This document shows positions 53,681 through 60,699 of a stretch of DNA of 64,000 nt, one piece after another. The position numbers and the translations under genes are program-made. A model generated the notes under the pieces. It worked only from the letters and a program-made list of their open reading frames with translations, searched no databases and had not been told where the DNA came from. Source of the DNA: Candidatus Sumerlaea chitinivorans (GTDB lineage Bacteria; Sumerlaeota; Sumerlaeia; Sumerlaeales; Sumerlaeaceae); the NCBI GenBank assembly GCA_003290465.1, contig CP030759.1, forward strand, positions 2,492,572-2,556,571, written 5' to 3'. How positions within the stretch are numbered: position 1 is the first letter of the stretch; each line of letters begins with the position of its first letter.

Positions 53681-54709
53681 ATGACACGATCCATGGCCAA
53701 ACTTTTGGTGATTTCAAACGGCGGCGTCCAAGAAGTCCAACTTGGGCAGGAGCTCACAATTGGCCGCGCGTACTCGAACTTGCTGCGACTTGATGGCGAC
53801 GAAGTCTCGCGTGTCCATGCGATCATTTACCGCCGCGAAAATGACTACCTATTGCGCGATCTCGACAGCAAGAACGGTGTGTGGCTCAATGGCCAGCGCG
53901 TGAGTGTGTCGCTCGTTGTTCCCGGCGATGAAATTCAAATCGGGAATTATCTTCTCGTCTTCGATCCCCCGCCTTCCTTCGACGTCGCCGAATTTATGCG
54001 CCGCCACAAAATCGAGGGCTCGGCCCCAGCGGTGAACTTGTCGCCGCAACCCACACCCATCGCCGCCTCCGAGTCACCAAGCAGGGAAGATACGGGAGAC
54101 CGATTCGATACCTCGCTTCATTTTGTCCCTCCCGAGCTCGAACAGGTATTTTTCCCCCTCCCGGAGATCGAAAGCCAGACACAAACCGATGCCCTGCCCA
54201 TGTCGGCCAACTTCCAAATTGATCTGGTTCGTGCACTTCGTTGCCTCACCCCGGGCGAGGACGACAGCCCCCCGCAGGCAACTATCCTCTATCAACAAGT
54301 GCTGCGCGGTGCTCTCGCTGCCACAAAAGCAGATCGTGGCGTGCTCGTACTTCGCGAACCCGAGGCCGAAGCACTCACCCTCGGAGCAATTTTGCCCCGC
54401 GATCGGGACGTGAGCGTGAACCGCGTTGTCCTGCGGGCTGTACTGCGCGAACACTGCGCCGTCCTCTGTAACGACGCGCTCAACGACCCTCGTTTTCAGA
54501 AAACCGAAACCGTTCACAAAGAGAAAATCACCAGCCTGATTGCCCATCCCCTCATGCGTGGGAAGAACGCTGTCGGCTTGCTGTATCTCGACACGCAAGA
54601 ACGGCCACATATGTTTCGCCGGGACCACCTTCAGATCCTCCATTTTCTCGCACGAATCGCTGTGTTAGCCATGGATCACCGCCACATGGATCTTCCTAAA
54701 GGAAAATGA
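53681..54709 (+). CDS. FHA-GAF signalling protein
   Basis: This 342-aa protein has an N-terminal FHA domain (about residues 22-95), with GRAYSNLLRLDGDEVSRVHA and SKNGVWLNG carrying the phosphothreonine-binding Arg, Ser and Asn. A Pro/Ser-rich linker precedes a C-terminal GAF domain (about 195-335: TKADRGVLVL...NDALNDPRFQ...AVGLLYLDT). It should bind phosphorylated partners and a small ligand or redox cue. No kinase is adjacent, although a PP2C phosphatase is 5 kb away. Its stop overlaps the cinA ATG (ATGA). Another ATG at 53693 is possible. Confidence 0.85.
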   Translation: MTRSMAKLLVISNGGVQEVQLGQELTIGRAYSNLLRLDGDEVSRVHAIIYRRENDYLLRDLDSKNGVWLNGQRVSVSLVVPGDEIQIGNYLLVFDPPPSFDVAEFMRRHKIEGSAPAVNLSPQPTPIAASESPSREDTGDRFDTSLHFVPPELEQVFFPLPEIESQTQTDALPMSANFQIDLVRALRCLTPGEDDSPPQATILYQQVLRGALAATKADRGVLVLREPEAEALTLGAILPRDRDVSVNRVVLRAVLREHCAVLCNDALNDPRFQKTETVHKEKITSLIAHPLMRGKNAVGLLYLDTQERPHMFRRDHLQILHFLARIAVLAMDHRHMDLPKGK

Positions 54710-56016
54710 ACTGCTCACCATTGCGAATTGAACGCGTTGCCATTCTCTCAACCGGAAGCGAAATCCTGCAAGGGCTGTACGCCGACACAAACGCGCAATG
54801 GCTTGCAGCGCAGTTTTCCTCGCTCGGCGTTACGACAGTGCTCACGGCCGCCGCACCCGATCACGCGCAGGAACTCGAGGCGCTCTTGCGTTACGCCGCT
54901 AACCGTGCAGACCTTGTGGTTTGCAGCGGCGGGCTTGGGCCAACGGCCGACGACGTCAACCGCGAGGTCTTCGCGCGTGTCTATAGGGTCCCCCTCGAAC
55001 GCGACGAACACGCTGTGGAGATGATGCGGGCACGGTTTGTCCGGCGTGGGAGAACCATGCCTGAAAGCAACCTCGTTCAGGCCCTGATCCCTCGAGGCGC
55101 CACGGTCCTCTACAATGAGTGGGGAACCGCCCCCGGATTTTTTCTGCTACCGCCTCCAACCGCCGCATCCCCCGAATTCTCGCAAGCACCCCGTGCCGCT
55201 CTTTTGGCGCTACCGGGTCCACCCCGCGAGCTTAAGCCCATGTTTCGCGAGCGCGCGTTGCCGTTGCTTAAGCCTTATCTTGCCCACTCGCGATATGTCC
55301 TCACCCGCACGCTTCACACCTTTGGCGCCCCTGAGTCCGAGCTCGGCGAATACGTCCGCGATCTTTTCCACCGCGACGAACGCCTCATCTACACCATGTT
55401 GGCGAAGCCGCATGGTGTAGACATCCGAATTACCGCGCGCGCATCCACGCGCGAGGAAGCTGAGGCTCTCGTCCGAGAATACGAGACCGTGACCCGCAAG
55501 CGCATCGGCGAGCGCCTCATCTACGGCTCAGACGACGAAAACTTACCCTCGGTCCTTGCCCGCATCCTGACCGAACAGCATCTCACTCTTGCTTGCGCGG
55601 AGTCTTGCACCGGCGGCCTCGTGGCAAAACTCATGACCGACATTCCCGGAAGCTCCACCTATTTCCGCGAGGGGCTCGTAACGTATTCGAACGAAGCGAA
55701 AGTCGCTCGACTTGGCGTCTCTCCTTCCACCCTCGAACGCTACGGAGCGGTGAGTGAGGAAACTGCTCGGGAAATGTTGGAAGGACTTCTCGCGCGAACA
55801 AATGCGCAAGTCGCCACAGCGATCACAGGCATCGCTGGCCCCACTGGTGGCTCAGCCGACAAACCAGTTGGGCTCACCTACATTGGAATTGCGACTCCGC
55901 ACCGTAAGGAGGTACATCGGGCTGTTTTCGCCGGCGACCGGGAATTCAACCGCACCTTTGCAGCGCTTACGGCGCTGAATCTCCTGCGCATCGCACTCTT
56001 GGAAGATCACGGCTGA
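54706..56016 (+). CDS. cinA: CinA-like nicotinamide nucleotide amidase
   Basis: This 436-aa protein has two domains. An N-terminal MoCF/COG1058 domain (STGSEILQGLYADTNAQWL and CSGGLGPTADDVNRE) acts on NAD-derived pyrophosphates in family members. A C-terminal PncC domain (ACAESCTGGLVAKLMTDIPG...YFREGLVTYSNEAKV...AITGIAGPTGGS) deamidates NMN. It takes part in NAD recycling and is linked to competence in some bacteria. Its ATG overlaps the FHA-GAF stop, and its end overlaps convergent uvrC by 10 bases. An 'SPEFSQAPRAA' insertion lies in the middle. Confidence 0.92.
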   Translation: MNCSPLRIERVAILSTGSEILQGLYADTNAQWLAAQFSSLGVTTVLTAAAPDHAQELEALLRYAANRADLVVCSGGLGPTADDVNREVFARVYRVPLERDEHAVEMMRARFVRRGRTMPESNLVQALIPRGATVLYNEWGTAPGFFLLPPPTAASPEFSQAPRAALLALPGPPRELKPMFRERALPLLKPYLAHSRYVLTRTLHTFGAPESELGEYVRDLFHRDERLIYTMLAKPHGVDIRITARASTREEAEALVREYETVTRKRIGERLIYGSDDENLPSVLARILTEQHLTLACAESCTGGLVAKLMTDIPGSSTYFREGLVTYSNEAKVARLGVSPSTLERYGAVSEETAREMLEGLLARTNAQVATAITGIAGPTGGSADKPVGLTYIGIATPHRKEVHRAVFAGDREFNRTFAALTALNLLRIALLEDHG

Positions 56017-57995
56017 GGCGACTGCTCGCTGGGCGGATGAAAGAACTCGTAGACGGCGCGGGCCGCCGCCGTCGTCATCCCAGGCACCTCCTGAAGCTCT
56101 TCGAGCGATGCCGCTCGGATCGCAGCCAACGACCCAAAATGTTTCAGCAGAGCACGCTTGCGACGTTCGCCAATTGCCGGAATTTCATCAAGGATTGATC
56201 GACGGTTCTCCGCACTTCGGAGACGTTTATGGTAAGTAATGGCAAATCGGTGCGCCTCGTCCCGGATTCGTTGGAGAAGAAATAGAGCCGGCGAATTCGG
56301 AGGAAACACAACAGGGTTCTTCCTTTCCGGCAGAAAGATGCGTTCCTCGCTTCGCCCACGCTTCTGATTTGGTGTGACCCATTCTCGTTCCTCGTCGAGC
56401 CAATCCTCGTCGTTGCCCTCATCCGCCGCGGCCCTCTCCTCGTCGGCATGCTCCCATGCAGCAGAAAGTGCATCCCCACTGCGCACGCGCCGCGACTTTG
56501 CAAGAGCAGCCAACATGACATCCGTAATCCCTAATTCCTCAAATACTTGCCGCGCCACGGCCAACTGTCCCTTTCCCCCGTCCACAATGAATAGGTCGGG
56601 CCGCTCAGGAGCGCGCTCGCTTGTTGGGCGAAAACGCCTGAGCAGCATTTCACGCATCATGCCAAAGTCGTTGGCTCCCATGACTGTGCGGATCCGATAG
56701 CGCCGATACTTGCTCTTGTCGGGCTCAAGCCCTTCAAAGCGCACAATGGAGCCGACCGCAAATGCACCCATAAGGTTAGAGATGTCCGCGCACTCGATCG
56801 TTTGTGGCACGCGCGGCAAACCCAGCCGCTCCGCAAGTTCGGTCAAAACTTCCTGCTCGGACCTTTCGCCTTTGAGTCTTGCTTCCAGCCGCACCCGCGC
56901 GTTGGTAGTTGCCGAGGCAATCACACGCGCCCCCTCACCCCGCTGTGGCACGCGAAGCTGCACTGCTCCGCCCCGCAAATCCCTCAACCATTCCTCAAGC
57001 AAACTCTGATCCGAGGGTTCAACGTTGAGCAAAATTTCTGGAGGAATCGGCCGATGCATTTCGTAATGCCGAGGCAAAAGCTGGTAGAGCACCTCTGCAT
57101 CCGACTGATCATAGTTGCGCACATAATACTCAAAGGTGTTTGAAAGCACTCCGTCTCGATGTTGGACGACTACCACGAGCGAGCGACCTGCCTGCGAAAC
57201 GATCGCGATCGCGTCTCGGTCCGAGCCCCGGTGGGCCACCACGTGTTGGCGCTCCATCGTTTCCTCCAGCGCAAGCAGGCGATCCCGCGCCAATGCCGCC
57301 TTTTCGAACTCCAGTCGCTCCGCAAACTCCTGCATGCGCTGCTCGAGCGTCGCTCGCACCTCATCGTACCGCCCGCGTAAAAATCGGGCAACACTCTCCA
57401 CAAGACGCTGATACTCTTCCTGAGGAACCGGACGCACACACGGCGCACAGCACTTCCCAACATCGTACAGCAGGCAGGGTCGCACCCGGTTGGCAAAGAC
57501 CTGATCCGTGCACGTCCGCAGGGGAAACATCTTCAGCAAAAAGCGCAGGGTCTCACGCACTGCGGAGGCCGATACATACGGCCCGAAATAGAGGTCCCGC
57601 CGGTCAAGATCCTGACGCTCCCGCTGCCGCACCCGCACCACTTCCAGCCGCGGATAGGGATGACTCATCCGGATCCGCACAGAAACATACGTCTTATCGT
57701 CACGCAGCCGAATGTTGTAACGCGGCCGATACCGCTTGATGTATTCGTTTTCGAGTAAGAACGCTTCCTTCTCGTTCGCGGTCACCACACATTCCACGGA
57801 GCATGCCAGCTTGCGCAGAAACTCGACCGAGAAACGTGAATCCCCCGTCTCCTTGAAATAGCTTCGGACGCGATTGCGCAGGTTGACTGCCTTGCCCACG
57901 TATAAAACCTCTCCCTCGCGGTCGCGAAAGAGGTACACGCCTGGCAACCGAGGCAACTGCTCCTGCCAATCCTTGTCACTCAGGTTCACAATCAT
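56007..57995 (-). CDS. uvrC: Excinuclease ABC subunit C
   Basis: This 662-aa nuclease makes both incisions in nucleotide excision repair with UvrB. A GIY-YIG domain opens the chain (PGVYLFRDREGEVLYVGKAV). The cysteine cluster is 'RPCLLYDVGKCCAPC', and the UVR motif is RLEFEKAALARDRLLALEE. The RNase H-like endonuclease part has 'ECADISNLMGAFAVGSIVRF' and 'DLFIVDGGKGQL'. A helix-hairpin-helix pair ends it (IPAIGERRKRALLKHFGS). An unusual acidic insertion of about 40 residues sits at about 505-548, between RRVRSGDAL and RSEERIFLP. The ATG at 57995 matches the family start. Damage control by LexA is possible but no operator was seen. Confidence 0.94.
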   Translation of the reverse strand: MIVNLSDKDWQEQLPRLPGVYLFRDREGEVLYVGKAVNLRNRVRSYFKETGDSRFSVEFLRKLACSVECVVTANEKEAFLLENEYIKRYRPRYNIRLRDDKTYVSVRIRMSHPYPRLEVVRVRQRERQDLDRRDLYFGPYVSASAVRETLRFLLKMFPLRTCTDQVFANRVRPCLLYDVGKCCAPCVRPVPQEEYQRLVESVARFLRGRYDEVRATLEQRMQEFAERLEFEKAALARDRLLALEETMERQHVVAHRGSDRDAIAIVSQAGRSLVVVVQHRDGVLSNTFEYYVRNYDQSDAEVLYQLLPRHYEMHRPIPPEILLNVEPSDQSLLEEWLRDLRGGAVQLRVPQRGEGARVIASATTNARVRLEARLKGERSEQEVLTELAERLGLPRVPQTIECADISNLMGAFAVGSIVRFEGLEPDKSKYRRYRIRTVMGANDFGMMREMLLRRFRPTSERAPERPDLFIVDGGKGQLAVARQVFEELGITDVMLAALAKSRRVRSGDALSAAWEHADEERAAADEGNDEDWLDEEREWVTPNQKRGRSEERIFLPERKNPVVFPPNSPALFLLQRIRDEAHRFAITYHKRLRSAENRRSILDEIPAIGERRKRALLKHFGSLAAIRAASLEELQEVPGMTTAAARAVYEFFHPPSEQSPQP

Positions 57996-58155
57996 GGTCG
58001 TTGCAGTAAGCGCATGGGCTTGGGTCGGAAAACTCGGACTCGCCTCTCCTGCATTGGAAATACAACGGCGACCACAAAGCCCTGCGTGGCCAGACAGCGA
58101 ACAGACATCCCCCCTCGCAATCCACTCGGACCACACCTTGGCAGAGACACGCCCA

Positions 58156-58764
58156 TTAGCCGTTCTTCTCAAAAGCGAGTTGCCCAATGAGCTCCAGCAG
58201 TTCTTCTCGCCCTTGGCGTTTCAGGGCACTGAACAAAAGGACGGCTCGAGGCTGCCACGGCACGAGGGCTTTTTCCATCTGCCGAAGCGCTTGAAGTTGC
58301 GCCCCCCGGCCGAGCTTGTCCGCTTTCGTCAGAACTGCGATGATTGGCACACCGTGGTATTCTAACCAATCCAGAAGCGCACGGTCATCTTCCTCAAGTT
58401 GCCGCCGTACATCGAACAAAGTCACCATCACGCACAGTCGTGGGTTCCTTTCGACAAAGCAGGTGACCATCGCCTCCCACCGCGCCTGCTCGCTCTTCGC
58501 CACCCGAGCAAATCCGTAACCCGGCAAATCCACAAAGTAGAGCGCCTTGTTTACAAGATAAAAATTTAATAACCGCGTGCGCCCGGGTGTGCTGGAAACA
58601 ATTGCCAAACGCTTCCGGTTTGCCAGCGTGTTGAGCAGTGAGGACTTTCCAACATTCGAGCGGCCAGCAAACCCCACCATTGGCAAGTCGTCGGGAGGAA
58701 ACTCTTCCGGCCGTGTGGCACTTCGTACAAACTCGATCTGTTTCACTTCGAATTGCGACGTCAT
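58156..58764 (-). CDS. engB: Ribosome biogenesis GTP-binding protein EngB/YsxC
   Basis: This 202-aa GTPase assists large ribosomal subunit assembly. G1 is GFAGRSNVGKSSLLN, G2/G3 are 'TPGRTRLLNFYLV' and VDLPGYGFA, and G4 is LTKADKLGR. Its length matches the family. The ATG at 58764 overlaps the lexA TGA by one base (TGATG), so translation is coupled and lexA control probably extends to it. A longer upstream start would lie inside lexA. Confidence 0.94.
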   Translation of the reverse strand: MTSQFEVKQIEFVRSATRPEEFPPDDLPMVGFAGRSNVGKSSLLNTLANRKRLAIVSSTPGRTRLLNFYLVNKALYFVDLPGYGFARVAKSEQARWEAMVTCFVERNPRLCVMVTLFDVRRQLEEDDRALLDWLEYHGVPIIAVLTKADKLGRGAQLQALRQMEKALVPWQPRAVLLFSALKRQGREELLELIGQLAFEKNG

Positions 58765-59423
58765 CAAAGCTTGCGTAACACCCCCACGACCTTGCCCGCA
58801 ATGCGGAAAGCGGGTTCGCTCTTTGGCACGCGAATCGATTGCAAGGCGGCATTGGCCGGCTCCAACCGCCATGCGTCGGGTTCTTCATACAGCCGCTTCA
58901 CCGTGGCTTCCCCATCAATCACGACCACCGCGATTTCGCCATTCTGCACCGTTGGCTGGCTGCGCACGATGACCACATCCCCGTCAAAAATGCCCGCCTC
59001 GATCATGCTATCTCCACGCACCCGCAAGGCAAACGTCTCGCCAGAGGGAGCGAAGTATTCCGTCAAGTTCACGAACCCCTCGAAGTTCTGCTCGGCAAGA
59101 ATGGGAGTCCCCGCCGCAACGCGCCCGAGCAGCGGTATGCGCACCGCTCGCGAACGACCTTGTGGTTCTGCCGGCCGGCGAGGCGCTCGCGAAATGCGCC
59201 CCACGGGAGCCAATCCCCCCTCCAACAACTCGTAAGTTCGCGCCGTCCGACTTCGTCGCAACAGCCCAAGCTTCTCAAGCTGCCGAAGGTGGTAGTGCAC
59301 CGTGTTGGTGGAACGCAAGCCCACCCCTTGCGCAAGCTCTCGGATGCTCGGATACACGCCCGTGCGCTCGTGCTCCCTTTGCAGATATTCGAGGATCTCG
59401 CGTTGTTTCTCGGACAGCGTCAT
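58764..59423 (-). CDS. lexA: LexA repressor
   Basis: This 219-aa SOS repressor has an N-terminal winged helix (LSEKQREILEYLQREHER...SIRELAQGVGL...VHYHLRQLEKLG). Its autocleavage bond is Ala104-Gly105 (RVAAGTPILA). The self-processing dyad is S139 (RGDSM) and K176 (EATVKRLY). Damage-activated RecA would trigger cleavage. The linker of about 20 Arg/Pro-rich residues is longer than in E. coli. A Bacillus-type operator lies 104 bases upstream, so autoregulation is likely. engB overlaps its stop. Confidence 0.95.
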   Translation of the reverse strand: MTLSEKQREILEYLQREHERTGVYPSIRELAQGVGLRSTNTVHYHLRQLEKLGLLRRSRTARTYELLEGGLAPVGRISRAPRRPAEPQGRSRAVRIPLLGRVAAGTPILAEQNFEGFVNLTEYFAPSGETFALRVRGDSMIEAGIFDGDVVIVRSQPTVQNGEIAVVVIDGEATVKRLYEEPDAWRLEPANAALQSIRVPKSEPAFRIAGKVVGVLRKL

Positions 59424-59526
59424 TTCCGCAGACTTCTTCCCACCGCTTGCGGCCAAGCGGCCTATCGCCAGTTTGGGCCGCGAAGAATCCACCAATCGTT
59501 CCCTCGGTCGGATATACCAAGAATTA

Positions 59527-59538
59527 GAACAAATGTTC
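59527..59538 (-). promoter_or_regulatory. LexA (SOS) operator
   Basis: GAACAAATGTTC matches the Gram-positive-type SOS box core GAACRNRYGTTC at every position. It lies about 104 bases upstream of lexA, with TATATC further downstream on the minus strand as a possible -10, so the operator would overlap the -35 region. Confidence 0.75.
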
Positions 59539-59654
59539 GCAAATCCCGCAGTATGGGAAATAATCCACCGAAGAGGCGCGCCACCCACGCGCACACCCGA
59601 TGAACGCTTACGGAAATCCGCAACGCCCTCTCCCCTGCCCGCCTTCGGTTTTCT

Positions 59655-60431
59655 CTACTCACTCTCCGAATCCGCAAGCACTTCCACAAGGACAACCGTG
59701 ATGTTGTCGTTACCGCCAGCGTGATTCGCCAGCGCCACCAGATGATTGCCGCACTCCCGCAAATCGGTGCGGGCATTTAGATTTCTCTCGATTTCTTCGT
59801 CCGGGACCATCCCCGTCAGCCCGTCTGTGCAAAGCAGGTAAACATCGCCGACCTGCGACTTCTCGACGCGCACATCCACTTCCACATCAGGCCGATTTCC
59901 AAGCGCACGCGTGATGACATTCTTATAGCGATGGTTGCGCGCTTCATCCTCAGTAATAATTCGCTTCTGGAGCTGTTCGTTTACCCACGAGTGGTCGCTC
60001 GTCAGCAGGGTCAGTTTTCCTTCCCGAAGCCGATAGACGCGCGAATCCCCCACATGGGCGATTGTCGCCTCGTCATCAACCAGCCGCAACCCCGCAATCG
60101 TCGTGCCCATCCCCACGAGCTCAGGATGCGTCTGCTGCAAGCCGCACAGGTGGAGATTTGCCAATCGGATTCCTGTCACCAGCGCATTGCCGTAAGCACT
60201 CAGCGTGCGATCCAAGGCAAATGGCCACGTCATGCTGTCGTCTTCCAATTGACGTTCAACGAACGGGACAATGATATCGATGGCCTGAGCGCTGGCAATC
60301 TCACCCGCCGCATGCCCACCCATCCCGTCGGCAACGAGATACAGGCCATACGTATCCGAACGAAAAAAGCTATCCTCATTTACGGTGCGACGTAATCCTA
60401 CATCGCTGACCCCGTACGACCGAAATATCAT
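59655..60431 (-). CDS. PP2C-type serine/threonine phosphatase
   Basis: This 258-aa PPM/PP2C protein dephosphorylates Ser/Thr-phosphorylated proteins with two metal ions. The metal and phosphate residues are in SDVGLRRTVNEDSF, LVADGMGGHAAGE, 'IAHVGDSRVYRLR', LLCTDGLTGMV and AGGNDNITVVLV. Its size and lack of membrane helix match Stp1/PrpC-like bacterial phosphatases. These usually lie beside a Hanks-type kinase, but none is present here. It diverges from ppc. Confidence 0.93.
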   Translation of the reverse strand: MIFRSYGVSDVGLRRTVNEDSFFRSDTYGLYLVADGMGGHAAGEIASAQAIDIIVPFVERQLEDDSMTWPFALDRTLSAYGNALVTGIRLANLHLCGLQQTHPELVGMGTTIAGLRLVDDEATIAHVGDSRVYRLREGKLTLLTSDHSWVNEQLQKRIITEDEARNHRYKNVITRALGNRPDVEVDVRVEKSQVGDVYLLCTDGLTGMVPDEEIERNLNARTDLRECGNHLVALANHAGGNDNITVVLVEVLADSESE

Positions 60432-60662
60432 TCCTCAGCCTACCATTTCCCAGCTCTGGCCAACCCTCACTCGTCTCTGTGGCTTCTACAAACGCGCCAA
60501 CAGCGAAACCTTTGTGCCCCATCACACCTCAACGCTCTATACATGTGACAAATGCCCCACCCTCGCAACATTTTTCTCTGCAAACCAACGAAATCGACCG
60601 CCTTTCCCCCTCATCTCATCGAAAAACTCTGACTTCGCTGCCCGTGCTACATACCGTTTCGC

Positions 60663-60690
60663 TTGCCGGAAACATTTTCTTCGCTAAAAT
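60663..60690 (+). promoter_or_regulatory. Candidate ppc promoter, possibly leaderless
   Basis: -35 TTGCCG (60663-60668, 4/6) and -10 TAAAAT (60685-60690, 5/6) are 16 bases apart. The ATG of ppc is at 60700, only nine bases on, with no ribosome binding site between. If this promoter is used the message starts at or beside the start codon. Confidence 0.4.
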
Positions 60691-60699
60691 CTCCCCACC

